Positions 43,365-52,572 of a stretch of DNA of 64,000 nucleotides are shown here, in pieces. Source of the stretch: Leisingera thetidis (GTDB lineage Bacteria > Pseudomonadota > Alphaproteobacteria > Rhodobacterales > Rhodobacteraceae); contig NZ_CP109787.1 in NCBI RefSeq assembly GCF_025857195.1, positions 2,979,501-3,043,500 on the forward strand, written 5' to 3'. The notes beneath the pieces were generated by a model that saw only the letters and a program-made list of their open reading frames with translations, made no database searches and was not told where the DNA came from. The translations under genes were made by a program, and so were the position numbers. Numbering within the stretch: the first letter of the stretch is position 1; each line of letters begins with the position of its first letter.

Positions 43365-44669
43365 ATGAAACCCAACCTGTTGAAACTTGCCTGCGTCTTC
43401 GGCCTTGCGGCCAGCACCGCGCTCAATGCGCTGCCCGCAGCCGCCAAGGAGGAATTCAAGGTCGGCATCGTCACCTTTCTGTCCGGCCCCGCCGCCGGGC
43501 CGTTCGGTGTACCGGGCCACCAGGGCGCCGAACTGGTCATCGAAGCTATCAACGCAGGCGAGCTGCCCGCCCCCTATAATACCCCCGGTTTTGCCGGGGC
43601 GCGGCTTGCCCCGATTTTCGTGGACGAGGCCGGCGGCAATACCAAGCAGGTCGCTGAATACCGCAACCTTGTCCAGAAACAGGGCGTGGACGCAGTGATC
43701 GGCTATATCTCGTCGGGGTCCTGCCTGTCGGTGGCGCCGGTCGCCGAAGAGCTGAAGACGCTGACCATCATCCCGGTCTGCGGTTCGCCACGTCTGTTCG
43801 AGGAGGGCGGCAAGGAATACGTCTTCCGCACCACCGGCCACGCGGTTGGCGATGGCGTTGCTGCCGCGCTCTATGTTCGCGACAAGTTCGGCGATGCGCC
43901 TGCCTATACCGGCATCAACCAGAATTACGCCTGGGGCCAGGACAGCTACAAGTTCTTTGACCTGGCGATGGAGACCATCAACCCGGACACCAAGGCCTCC
44001 GACAACCCGCAGTTCCCGAAACTGTTCGCGGGCCAGTTCGGCACCGAGATTTCCACCCTGTCGCTCGACAAGGCGCCGCTGGTGCATTCCAGCTTCTGGG
44101 ACGGCGACATGGAGGCCTTTGTTCTGCAGGCCAACGTGCGCGGCTTCTTCCGGCAGAAAACCTTCATCTCGACGCTCGGCGCCTCGGCAGTGGATCGCCT
44201 GGGCAAGGGCTTTCCCGAAGGCGTAGTGATTGGCACCCGCGGTGAATACGGCCTCCTGGTGCGCGACATGGACTCGCCGCTGAACCGCTGGTTCGTCGAC
44301 CACTACAAGGAAAAATACGGCGAATACCCGCTGGGGCCGTCCTATCAGTACGCCCAGTCCATCCTGGCGTTGAAGATCGCGATGGACAAGGCCGCGGAGG
44401 CAGTCGGCGGCTTCCCGGGGCAAGCGCAAATCATCGACGCCTTGACAGGACTTGAATGGGACAGTTTCGGCGGCCGCATTTCAATGACGCTCGGTGGCGG
44501 CCACCAAGCAGTGCATCCGGTGGGCTATGGCATCACCGGCTGGAACAAGGACAGCGGTGAACCGGTTGCCACCGACGTCGTGTTCTACCCCGCTAATTGC
44601 ATCATGCCGCCCGAAGGCCAGACAGGCATCGAATGGCTTGAGGCCGGCATGCCCGGCGCCAGCTGCTGA
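43365..44669 (+). CDS. Branched-chain-type ABC substrate-binding protein
   Basis: 434-residue periplasmic protein with signal peptide about 1-27 (LNALPAAAKEEF) and two-lobed LivJ-like fold: KVGIVTFLSGPAAGPFGVPGHQGAELVIE, FVDEAGGNTKQVAEYRNLVQKQGVDAVIG, and YQYAQSILALKIAMDKA. Longer than LivJ (about 370), as seen in aromatic or amide binders of this family. GGGAGG precedes the ATG by seven bases. Followed by its own two permeases and two ATPases, forming a complete importer. Confidence 0.9.
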   Translation: MKPNLLKLACVFGLAASTALNALPAAAKEEFKVGIVTFLSGPAAGPFGVPGHQGAELVIEAINAGELPAPYNTPGFAGARLAPIFVDEAGGNTKQVAEYRNLVQKQGVDAVIGYISSGSCLSVAPVAEELKTLTIIPVCGSPRLFEEGGKEYVFRTTGHAVGDGVAAALYVRDKFGDAPAYTGINQNYAWGQDSYKFFDLAMETINPDTKASDNPQFPKLFAGQFGTEISTLSLDKAPLVHSSFWDGDMEAFVLQANVRGFFRQKTFISTLGASAVDRLGKGFPEGVVIGTRGEYGLLVRDMDSPLNRWFVDHYKEKYGEYPLGPSYQYAQSILALKIAMDKAAEAVGGFPGQAQIIDALTGLEWDSFGGRISMTLGGGHQAVHPVGYGITGWNKDSGEPVATDVVFYPANCIMPPEGQTGIEWLEAGMPGASC

Positions 44670-44746
44670 CCCCGGCTCTCCCCGGTGACGGGCGGGGCGG
44701 CCCTGCCCTGTCCGCTGCTGGAGAAGAAGGGAGGAGGAAAATACTC

Positions 44747-45643
44747 ATGCAACTACTGTTTACCATACTGCTGGACGGGCTGGTCTATGCTTCATACCTG
44801 TTCATCGTCGCGGCGGGTCTCACCATCATCTTCGGGGTGATGAAGATCCTGAACGTGGCCCACGGCGGTTTTTACGCCTGGGGTGCCTACACCGCCGCCT
44901 ATTTCATCGGCTCCGCATCAGAAATGGGCTTTCCCGATTGGTTCGGTTTCCTGATCATCGCCGGATCGGCGCTGGCGGTCGGTATCGTGCTGGGCCTCTT
45001 GATCGAGCGGATCGTGCTGCGCAGGCTGTACGATCACGAGGAAATCCTGATCGTGCTGGCCACTTTCGGGGTGTTCCTGATCCTCGAGGATCTGATCCTG
45101 CTGATCTTCGGCGTGAACCCCTATTTCGCCTATCAGCCGATGGTGGCCCTCGGCAGCGTCGAGGTGGGCGGCATCTTCCGCGACGTCTACTCGCTGACCC
45201 TGTTCGGCGTGGCGCTGTCCGTCGCCGCGGGAAGCTGGTGGATGCTGACCCGCACCCGCTGGGGCAAGCTGATCACCGCCGTCATCCATGACCGCGAGAT
45301 GGCGCTGATCGTCGGCATCAACGTGCGCCGCCTGTTCGTCGTCACATTCTGCGCCGGCGCCGTTTTGGGTGCGCTTGGCGGCGCCTATATCGCGCCCACC
45401 GTGTCGGTGGCGCCCGGCTTCGCGGTCGATGTCATCGTGCTCAGCTTTGCCGTTGTTGTGATCGGCGGCATGGGCTCGATCCCCGGCGCGCTGATCGGCG
45501 CGCTGCTGGTCGGCCTGCTGCGCGCGCTGGCGGTCCACAAACTGCCGGAGCTGGAACTGTTCGTGATCTTCCTGGTGATGTCCGCAGTTCTGATCGTGCG
45601 CCCCGAGGGGCTGTTCGCACCCGCCAAGGCGAGGAAAATCTGA
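44747..45643 (+). CDS. ABC permease, LivH type
   Basis: 298-residue inner-membrane permease with about eight helices. Seen: AGLTIIFGVMKILNVAHGGFYAWGAY (about 22-47), which is the LivH hallmark, and VLSFAVVVIGGMGSIPGALIGALLVGLLRAL near the C-terminus with the EAA-like coupling loop. An AGGAGG ribosome site is present. It overlaps the LivM gene by one base, so the two permeases are made together. Confidence 0.92.
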   Translation: MQLLFTILLDGLVYASYLFIVAAGLTIIFGVMKILNVAHGGFYAWGAYTAAYFIGSASEMGFPDWFGFLIIAGSALAVGIVLGLLIERIVLRRLYDHEEILIVLATFGVFLILEDLILLIFGVNPYFAYQPMVALGSVEVGGIFRDVYSLTLFGVALSVAAGSWWMLTRTRWGKLITAVIHDREMALIVGINVRRLFVVTFCAGAVLGALGGAYIAPTVSVAPGFAVDVIVLSFAVVVIGGMGSIPGALIGALLVGLLRALAVHKLPELELFVIFLVMSAVLIVRPEGLFAPAKARKI

Positions 45644-46602
45644 TGCATAAAGCAATTCTATCCGACAAGACCGTGCGCCTCACGGCCTTTGCCCTTCTGG
45701 CGCTGGCCGCGGCCGGGCTGATGCTGCCGGCCTGGGTCGTCAACAACATGATGTTCGGCCTGGCCCGCGGCGCTGCTGTGCTGGGGCTACTGGTGCTGTG
45801 GCGCACCGGGCTGATGTCCTTCGGGCACGGGCTCTACTTCGGGCTGGGCGCCTATGCGGTGGCGCTGTCCGAGCAATGGCTGGGCCTCAGCGATTTTGCC
45901 CTGCGCATCATCATCGCCATGCTGGCCGCGGTCATCGCGGGCTTTGCCCTCGGCTTCATCCTGCGCCGCTACCGCGACATCTTCTTTGCGATGCTGTCGC
46001 TGGCGTTTTCGATGGTTCTCTACGGCATCCTGGTCAAGACTGAGGCGCTGGGATCCACCGATGGTTTCTCGGTGTCGCAGACCACCTTCCTGGGCTGGGC
46101 GCCCGAAGGCAAGCAGGTGCTGTTCACAGCCATCATCGCCGTCTGCCTGACACTGGCGGTGCTGGTGCAGATGTATCTGCGGTCGACCCTCGGACGACTG
46201 ACCACCGCGATCCGCGACAATGAGATCCGGGTGGAATACCTGGGCTATTCGGTGTCGCAGGCCATTCACATAAAATACGTGATCTCGGCCGCCCTGGCCG
46301 GCGCCGCGGGCGGCATGATGGCGATGGCGCTGGGACAGGTCGATCCCGACAGCATGGTCTACTGGACCGTCTCGGGCGAGCTGGTCTTCATCACCATCAT
46401 GGCCGGACCGGGCAGCGTGCTGGCCCCATTCATTGGCGCCATCATCTTTGAGTTCCTGCGCACCTACGCGTTCGAAATCGCCCCTCACGCCTGGCAGCTG
46501 ATCGTCGGCGGCACGCTGCTCTTGATCATCTTCTTCCTGCCCGGCGGTATCTGGTCGCTGCTGGAACGCATCCCCCTTATCCGGAGGCTCCGTCATGACT
46601 GA
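45643..46602 (+). CDS. ABC permease, LivM type
   Basis: 319-residue permease with eight to nine helices. Seen: LLVLWRTGLMSFGHGLYFGLGAYAVAL (about 49-75), the LivM equivalent of the LivH hallmark, GRLTTAIRDNEIRVEYLGYSV coupling region, and GPGSVLAPFIGAIIFEFLR. It overlaps the following ATPase gene by eight bases. Confidence 0.92.
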   Translation: MHKAILSDKTVRLTAFALLALAAAGLMLPAWVVNNMMFGLARGAAVLGLLVLWRTGLMSFGHGLYFGLGAYAVALSEQWLGLSDFALRIIIAMLAAVIAGFALGFILRRYRDIFFAMLSLAFSMVLYGILVKTEALGSTDGFSVSQTTFLGWAPEGKQVLFTAIIAVCLTLAVLVQMYLRSTLGRLTTAIRDNEIRVEYLGYSVSQAIHIKYVISAALAGAAGGMMAMALGQVDPDSMVYWTVSGELVFITIMAGPGSVLAPFIGAIIFEFLRTYAFEIAPHAWQLIVGGTLLLIIFFLPGGIWSLLERIPLIRRLRHD

Positions 46603-47383
46603 TACGCCCATCCTGTCCGTCACGGACCTGCAGAAATCCTTTGGCGCCGTGACCGCGGCAAAGGACATCAACGTCGACATCCCCGCAGGCCAGGTGGTCG
46701 GCGTGATCGGAGCCAACGGTGCGGGCAAGACCACTTTCGTCAACATGGTCACCGGCTACCTGAAACCCTCGGGCGGCACCATTCGGTTCCGCGGCAAAGA
46801 CATCACCGGCATCGCGCCGCGGCTGGCAGTGCATCAGGGCCTCACCCGCTCGTTCCAGGTCAGCCAGGTGTTCATGACCCTCAGCGTGCGGCAAAACCTG
46901 CTGTCGGCGCTGGCGCTGGCCCGGCGCAAGGGCGGCGCGCTGCTGCGTCCCATCGCCGGCCCGGACCTGCTGGCGGAATGCGACGCTATAATGGCCCGCT
47001 ACGGCCTGTCGGATGTGGCCGATCACGAGGCCAGCGCGCTGTCACAGGGCTCGCGCAAACTGCTCGACATCGCCATGGCGGTGGTCAGCGGCCCCAAGAT
47101 GCTGCTGCTGGACGAACCCACCTCCGGCGTCGCCGCCGAGGAGAAGTTCGCCATCATGGACACGGTGATGTCGGCGCTCAAGGCCTCCGGCACCACCGTC
47201 CTGTTCATCGAGCACGACATGGAGATCGTCGAACGCTACGTCGACCGGGTGCTGGCCTTCTTCTCGGGCGAGGTGATCTGCGACGCCCCGCCCGCCCGGG
47301 CGCTGATCGATCCCAAGGTGCGGGAACTGGTGATCGGCGACACCCACGCCCCAACCCAAAAGGCGGAGACAGCCTATGCTTGA
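46595..47383 (+). CDS. ABC ATPase, LivG type
   Basis: 262-residue ATPase: Walker A GANGAGKTTFV (about 38-48), Q-loop region, signature ALSQGSRKLLDIAMAV in place of LSGGQ (about 149-164), Walker B MLLLDEPTSGVA and switch His in LFIEHDMEIVERYVDRV. The family tail is shortened. It overlaps both neighbours. Confidence 0.92.
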   Translation: MTDTPILSVTDLQKSFGAVTAAKDINVDIPAGQVVGVIGANGAGKTTFVNMVTGYLKPSGGTIRFRGKDITGIAPRLAVHQGLTRSFQVSQVFMTLSVRQNLLSALALARRKGGALLRPIAGPDLLAECDAIMARYGLSDVADHEASALSQGSRKLLDIAMAVVSGPKMLLLDEPTSGVAAEEKFAIMDTVMSALKASGTTVLFIEHDMEIVERYVDRVLAFFSGEVICDAPPARALIDPKVRELVIGDTHAPTQKAETAYA

Positions 47384-48020
47384 GATCAGTAACCTGAACG
47401 TTTCCATCGGCCCGGTGCCGATCCTGCGCGACAGCGCGCTGACGGTGAAGACCGGCGAGATGATCGGCCTGATCGGCCCCAACGGCGCGGGCAAGACCAC
47501 GATGATGCGCGCGATCATGGGGCTCCTGGCGGCACAGTCCGGCACGATGAGCTTCGACCATTACCAGCTGCCCGCCACCCCGCCGCAAGACCGCGCCCGC
47601 ATCGGCATCGGCTACATGCCCGAGGACCGCAAGCTGGTACCGCAGCTTTCGGCCGAGGAAAACATCATGATGCCGGTCTGGGCGGTAGACATCCCCGACT
47701 ATCAGGACCGGCTGAAATGGATTTATGACCTGATGCCCGAGGTGCGCGAGTTCCGCGGCCGCAGCGCCACCTCGCTGTCCGGCGGCCAGCAGAAACTGGC
47801 AGCGCTGGCCCGCGCCCTGATGATGGGCGGGCGGCTGATCCTGCTGGATGAGCCCTCCGAGGGCATCGCCCCGGTGCTGGCGCGGCGGATCTCGGAAATC
47901 CTGCGGGACCTGAAGTCCGAAGGCATGTCGATCCTGATCGCGGAATCCAACGATCACCACTGCGCCGACCTGCTGGACCGCAGCTACCGCATCGAACGCG
48001 GGGCCACGCATCCCGCGTGA
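47376..48020 (+). CDS. ABC ATPase, LivF type
   Basis: 214-residue ATPase: Walker A GPNGAGKTTMMRAIMGLL (about 35-52), EDRKLVPQLSAEENI, signature SLSGGQQKLAALARALMMGG, Walker B LILLDEPSEGIAPV and LIAESNDHH where the switch His is normally reached by E-Q-x. Slightly shorter than LivF (about 235). It overlaps LivG by eight bases. The stop is followed within 38 bp by the HIBCH-type gene. Confidence 0.92.
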   Translation: MLEISNLNVSIGPVPILRDSALTVKTGEMIGLIGPNGAGKTTMMRAIMGLLAAQSGTMSFDHYQLPATPPQDRARIGIGYMPEDRKLVPQLSAEENIMMPVWAVDIPDYQDRLKWIYDLMPEVREFRGRSATSLSGGQQKLAALARALMMGGRLILLDEPSEGIAPVLARRISEILRDLKSEGMSILIAESNDHHCADLLDRSYRIERGATHPA

Positions 48021-48058
48021 CCCCTTCCCGCAACTGGTTCAAGCCCAAGGAGACCGGA

Positions 48059-49048
48059 ATGCTGGAACCCGAAGTTAAAGAAACCAAAGCTGGCGCCGCC
48101 GCGCGGATCACCCTGAACCGCCCCAAGGCGCTGAACGCCCTGACCCGTGAAATGGTGCAGCGCATGTCGCGCATCCTGTCGGAATGGGAAGCCGACCCAG
48201 GGGTAAAGCTGATCGTCGCCGATGCCGCCGGGGACAGGGCCTTCTGCGCCGGTGGCGACGTGGCCCGGCTTTATGCCGAGGGCACTGCGGGCAATAACGC
48301 CTATTGCACCGATTTCTGGGCAGAAAACTATGCTCTGAACGCCCAGATTGCCGGCCTCAGCACCCCCTATGTGGCGCTGATGGACGGGATTGTGATGGGC
48401 GGCGGCGTCGGCATCTCGGCCCATGGCGCGCACCGTGTCGTCACCGAACGCACCGTGCTGGCGATGCCCGAATGCGGCATCGGCCTGGTGCCCGACGTGG
48501 GCGCCAGCCACTTGCTGGCCCGTGCTCCCGAAGGGCTGGCGCGGCTGATTGCGCTGACCGGGCTTCGGCTTGGTCCCGCCGACTGCATCGCGCTGGGACT
48601 CGCAGACAGTTTTGTGCCCTCCGACCAGCTGCCAGCGCTGACCAGCGCGTTGATGGAAGCGGCGGACGCAAGCCCGATCGCGGCTTTCAGCGAACCGCCC
48701 GGTCCCGGAACCCTGCCCGATCCTCAAGCCGCGGCGGAGACGTTCGCAGGGCAGCTGCCCGAAGCAATCGCTGAGCGGCTGGAGCAGAATCGCCAGGATT
48801 GGGCGCAAAATGCAGCCGCTGCATTGCGCCGAGTCTCGCCGATTTCCCTCCAGCTCACATTGAAACTGCTGGATGCAGCGCGGCAAGATTCCAGCTTGCT
48901 CCGCTGTCTGGCCCGCGATCTGAACGCCGCGTCATACTGTCTGGCCGCAGGCGACTTTCTTGAAGGCGTGCGGGCCGCGATCATTGAGAAGGACCGCAAT
49001 CCCAACTGGAAACCAATCACTTTCGCGTCTCCGGAAGTCAGCCTCTAG
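48059..49048 (+). CDS. Enoyl-CoA hydratase / 3-hydroxyisobutyryl-CoA hydrolase-type enzyme
   Basis: 329-residue crotonase-fold enzyme. Seen: oxyanion-hole loop DRAFCAGGDVARLYAEG, VALMDGIVMGGGVGISAHGAHRVVTERTVLAMPECGIGLVPDVGASHLL in pieces with the GGGVG second oxyanion segment, the PECGIGLVPDVG Glu/Asp pair characteristic of HIBCH, and a C-terminal FLEGVRAAIIEKDRNPNW close. It may hydrolyse a 3-hydroxyacyl-CoA or hydrate an enoyl-CoA late in the pathway fed by the ABC importer. ATG 48059 has AAGGAGA upstream. Confidence 0.87.
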   Translation: MLEPEVKETKAGAAARITLNRPKALNALTREMVQRMSRILSEWEADPGVKLIVADAAGDRAFCAGGDVARLYAEGTAGNNAYCTDFWAENYALNAQIAGLSTPYVALMDGIVMGGGVGISAHGAHRVVTERTVLAMPECGIGLVPDVGASHLLARAPEGLARLIALTGLRLGPADCIALGLADSFVPSDQLPALTSALMEAADASPIAAFSEPPGPGTLPDPQAAAETFAGQLPEAIAERLEQNRQDWAQNAAAALRRVSPISLQLTLKLLDAARQDSSLLRCLARDLNAASYCLAAGDFLEGVRAAIIEKDRNPNWKPITFASPEVSL

Positions 49049-49237
49049 GCCCTGGCCCTGCTTCGCGGGCTTTGTGTGGCCACAAGGTTACTAAAAGTAT
49101 ACCGGTTGCGATTCGAAACCTGCGGTGAAACGGTAAGCGCGAACCGCCCCATCCCCGGCCCTGCCACTCTCGGCAGGGCAGCGCCAAAAGGCGTTGAAGC
49201 CAATCTCCAGGACCAGCCAAAGGAGGACACCCCAAAA

Positions 49238-49696
49238 ATGACTGACCTCACCATCAACGGAAAGGACGTCACACTCGACGTCCCCGGCGACACGCCGCTG
49301 CTTTGGGCGCTGCGCGACGATCTGCGCCTGACCGGCACCAAATTCGGTTGCGGTATTGCCCAATGCGGCGCCTGCACAGTCATGGTCGACGGCATGCCGG
49401 TGCGCTCCTGCGTGACCCCGGTGGAGGCGCTCGATGGCTCCGACGTTGTCACCATCGAGGCGCTCGAAGGCCCCGAGGCCGACGCGGTGCGCAAGGCCTG
49501 GGTCGATATCGACGTGCCCCAGTGCGGGTACTGCCAGTCCGGCCAGATCATCGCCGCCGCCGCCCTGCTGACCGAAATCCCCAACCCGACGGATGAAGAT
49601 ATCGACTACGCGATGGCCGGCAACGCCTGCCGCTGCGCCACCTACGTGCGCATCCGCAAGGCGATCCACAACGCAGCCAAGATGCTGGAGGCCTGA
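49238..49696 (+). CDS. 2Fe-2S subunit of molybdenum hydroxylase (IorA-like)
   Basis: 152-residue small subunit of the xanthine dehydrogenase/isoquinoline 1-oxidoreductase family. First 2Fe-2S cluster: [15 protein letters not shown] plus VRSC (about 41-63). Second cluster: CGYCQSGQI and [11 protein letters not shown] (about 100-140). AAAGGAGGA precedes ATG 49238. It transfers electrons from the Mo subunit (49700) to the dihaem cytochrome (51859). A three-base gap to the Mo subunit shows co-translation. Confidence 0.92.
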   Translation: MTDLTINGKDVTLDVPGDTPLLWALRDDLRLTGTKFGCGIAQCGACTVMVDGMPVRSCVTPVEALDGSDVVTIEALEGPEADAVRKAWVDIDVPQCGYCQSGQIIAAAALLTEIPNPTDEDIDYAMAGNACRCATYVRIRKAIHNAAKMLEA

Positions 49697-49699
49697 TCC

Positions 49700-51844
49700 A
49701 TGACCAAGTTCTCCCCGACCCGGCGCGGCTTCCTGGCCGGCAGCGCAGCCCTTATCATCGGCGCGCATCTTCCTGTTGGCGGCAAGATGGCGGCGAAGGC
49801 AGCCTCCGGCCCGATCAGCCTCAACGCCTTCGTCCGCATCGCCGAGGACAACACAGTCACGGTAATCGTCAAGCACATCGAATTCGGCCAAGGGCCCTTT
49901 ACCGGCTTCGCCACCCTCGTCGCGGAAGAGCTGGACGCCGACTGGTCGCAGATGCGCGCCGAACACGCGCCTGCGGACACCGCCACCTATCAGAACTTCG
50001 CCTTTGGCATCCAGGGCACCGGCGCCTCCACCGCGGTGCGCAATGCCTTTACCCAGATGCGCCAGGCCGGCGCAGCGGCCCGCTCCATGCTGGTGCAGGC
50101 CGCCGCCCGCGAATGGGGTTTGCCCGAGGATGAGATCACCGTCGCCAAGGGCGTCGTCAGCCACGCGGCCAGTGGCAATTCGGCGCAATTCGGCGAGCTC
50201 GTTGCCGCCGCTCAGGACAGCACCCCACCCGAAGAGCCCAAGCTCAAGGACCCGGCAGATTTCGTGCTGATCGGCAAGGACGTCCCGCGCCTCGATTCTG
50301 CGGACAAGACCACCGGCGCAGCACAGTTCACGCTCGACGTCTACCGGGAGGGGATGCTGACCGTTGCCGTCGCCCACTCGCCCTGGATCGGCGGCAAGGT
50401 GAAATCCGTCGATGCCGCCGCCGCGCTGGCCATTGACGGCGTCGAGAAGGTCGAGACCATCCCCACCGGTGTCGCGGTCTATGCCAGGAACACCTACTGC
50501 GCCTTTAAGGGCCGCGATGCGCTTGAGATCGACTGGGATCTGAGTGAGGCCGAAACCCGCTCAGCCGAGGAGCAGATGGAAGAGGTCGCCGCCGCCGCTG
50601 CGACGGGTGAAGGCGTGGTTGCCGATACCTACGGCGATCTGGACGCGGCCTTTGCCGGTGCCGCTGAGGTGATCGAGGCCGAATACCGCCTGCCCTACCT
50701 GGCCCATGCCCCGCTGGAGGTGATGGACGGGGTGATCGAGAATCACGGCGACGCCGCTGAGATCTGGATGGGCAGCCAGATGCAGACCGTCGACCAGCAG
50801 GTGACCGCCAATATCCTCGGCATCGCGCCCGAGCAGGTGGCAATCAACACCCTGATGGCCGGCGGCAGCTTCGGCCGCCGCGCCCAGTATGACGGCCAAT
50901 TCGCTCAGGAGCTGGCCCAGGTCGCCAAGGCTGGCGGCCAGGGCACCTTCAAACTGGTCTGGAGCCGCAAGGACGACATCCAGGGCGCCTATTACCGCCC
51001 GCAGGCCGTCCACCGCCAGCGCGCCGCGCTGGACGAAACCGGCCGCATCATCGGCTGGCAAGACAAGTTCGCCACCGAAAGCATCATGGGCGGCTCCGCC
51101 TTCGAAGTAGTGATCCAAAACGGCGTCGACCCCTTTTCGGTTGAGGGCTCAATCCACAAACCCTACGACTTTGGCGCCTTCGAGGCCCGCTGGGTGCGCA
51201 CCGACAGCAAGGTGCCGCACCTGTGGTGGCGCTCAGTCGGCCACTCGCACACCGCATTCGCCAACGAGGTGTTCCTGGACGAGGTGCTGCAGGCCAAGGG
51301 CAAAGACCCGGTCGCAGGCCGTCTGGAGCTGCTAGGCGACAAGTCCCCGCGCGACCGCAAGGTGCTGGAGCGCGTGGCGGAAATGGCCAACTGGCAGGGC
51401 GTGAACGGTTCTGACGGCAAGGCCTACGGCGTGGCGCTGCATCCCAGCTATGACGCCCATTTCGCCTATATCGCCGAGGTCTCGGAGGTGGACGGTGAAC
51501 CCCGCGTGCGCAAGGTCTGGGTGGCCGCAGACGTCGGCATCGCCATCAACCCCGATGTGGTTAAGGCGCAGATCGAAGGCGGGCTCGGCTATGGGCTCAG
51601 CGCCGCGCTGTTCAACGAGATCACCTTTGCCGAAGACGGCCAGGTCGCGCAGGAGAACTTCGACAGTTACCGCCTGCTGCGGATCCACGAGATGCCTGAG
51701 GTCGAGATCGATCTTGCCGTCAGCAGTGAAAAGCCCGGCGGCATCGGAGAAGCGGGCACCCCGCCGATTGCACCGGCCGTTAGCAACGCCTGGCGTGTCC
51801 TGAAAGGCCAGCCAGTGCGCCGCCTGCCGCTGGTGCGCGCGTAA
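49700..51844 (+). CDS. Molybdopterin-binding subunit of hydroxylase (IorB-like), Tat-exported
   Basis: 714-residue catalytic subunit. Twin-arginine signal PTRRGFLAGSAALIIGAHL at the N-terminus (about 6-24). The aldehyde oxidase/xanthine dehydrogenase body has IQGTGASTAVRN, LMAGGSFGRRAQYDG (about 386-400), LWWRSVGHSHTAFANEVFLDE and the active-site Glu loop PGGIGEAGTPPIAPA (about 680-694). No FAD subunit is present; with the cytochrome gene downstream this matches the periplasmic isoquinoline-oxidoreductase type. Expected to hydroxylate the carbon next to a ring nitrogen, or oxidise an aldehyde, with water as oxygen source. Confidence 0.92.
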   Translation: MTKFSPTRRGFLAGSAALIIGAHLPVGGKMAAKAASGPISLNAFVRIAEDNTVTVIVKHIEFGQGPFTGFATLVAEELDADWSQMRAEHAPADTATYQNFAFGIQGTGASTAVRNAFTQMRQAGAAARSMLVQAAAREWGLPEDEITVAKGVVSHAASGNSAQFGELVAAAQDSTPPEEPKLKDPADFVLIGKDVPRLDSADKTTGAAQFTLDVYREGMLTVAVAHSPWIGGKVKSVDAAAALAIDGVEKVETIPTGVAVYARNTYCAFKGRDALEIDWDLSEAETRSAEEQMEEVAAAAATGEGVVADTYGDLDAAFAGAAEVIEAEYRLPYLAHAPLEVMDGVIENHGDAAEIWMGSQMQTVDQQVTANILGIAPEQVAINTLMAGGSFGRRAQYDGQFAQELAQVAKAGGQGTFKLVWSRKDDIQGAYYRPQAVHRQRAALDETGRIIGWQDKFATESIMGGSAFEVVIQNGVDPFSVEGSIHKPYDFGAFEARWVRTDSKVPHLWWRSVGHSHTAFANEVFLDEVLQAKGKDPVAGRLELLGDKSPRDRKVLERVAEMANWQGVNGSDGKAYGVALHPSYDAHFAYIAEVSEVDGEPRVRKVWVAADVGIAINPDVVKAQIEGGLGYGLSAALFNEITFAEDGQVAQENFDSYRLLRIHEMPEVEIDLAVSSEKPGGIGEAGTPPIAPAVSNAWRVLKGQPVRRLPLVRA

Positions 51845-51858
51845 AAGGAGACCGGATA

Positions 51859-52482
51859 ATGAACTTCGTCAAACGCGCTGCGGCCCTGACCGTTGCGGCC
51901 CTGCTCGCGCAATTCACCGTCGGCGGCGCAGCCGCCGCCCAGGAGGTGAATGGCCTGAAAACTGCCGAGGCTTTCGAAGGCATTGCCCCCGAAGAGGCGC
52001 GCTCTGCCGCGATTTTCGGCGAAATGGCCAAGGTCATCACTCACCCGCGCTGCATGAACTGCCACCCGGTCAACAGCGGGCCGCTGCAGGGTGACGAGCG
52101 CAAACCGCACTCGCCGCCCGTGCCGCGTACCGAGGACAACTTCGGCGTTGTCGCGATGCGCTGCACCACCTGCCACGGCGAAGAAAACCGCCCGTTTCTG
52201 GGGGAAAGCGGCTCGGTGCCCGGCAACGGGCACTGGCAGCTGGCACCCGCCAGCATGGGTTGGGTCGGCATGACCGTGCCGGAGATCTGCGCCCAGTTGA
52301 AGGATCCAGAGCGCAATGGAGGCCGCACCATGACCGAGGTGGCGCACCACATGGGCCATGACTCCCTGGTCGGCTGGGCCTGGACCCCGGGCGAAGGCCG
52401 CACCCCGGCGCCCGGCACCTGGGAGGCCTTTGCCGAACTGGCGGAGAACTGGATCGAAACCGGTGCCGCCTGCCCCGGTTGA
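51859..52482 (+). CDS. Periplasmic dihaem cytochrome c-like protein
   Basis: 207 residues with signal peptide about 1-27 and two haem-binding motifs, CMNCH (65-69) and CTTCH (102-106). Conserved candidate Met ligands occur in SMGWVGMTVPE. It lies 14 bp after the molybdenum-hydroxylase subunit with AGGAG upstream and is the expected electron acceptor from that enzyme to the respiratory chain. Last gene of the operon, followed by a strong terminator. Confidence 0.88.
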   Translation: MNFVKRAAALTVAALLAQFTVGGAAAAQEVNGLKTAEAFEGIAPEEARSAAIFGEMAKVITHPRCMNCHPVNSGPLQGDERKPHSPPVPRTEDNFGVVAMRCTTCHGEENRPFLGESGSVPGNGHWQLAPASMGWVGMTVPEICAQLKDPERNGGRTMTEVAHHMGHDSLVGWAWTPGEGRTPAPGTWEAFAELAENWIETGAACPG

Positions 52483-52508
52483 GTCAACGGCTTGCGCGAA
52501 GAAACAGA

Positions 52509-52532
52509 CCGGCGGCCCCTCGGAGCCGCCGG
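52509..52532 (+). terminator. Rho-independent terminator of catabolic operon
   Basis: CCGGCGGC-N8-GCCGCCGG perfect 8-bp stem followed by ATTTTCC, 26 bp after the cytochrome stop codon and before a convergent gene. Confidence 0.75.
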
Positions 52533-52572
52533 ATTTTCCGTTCAGACCATTGGCAAACCCGGAAAGGCCCGC

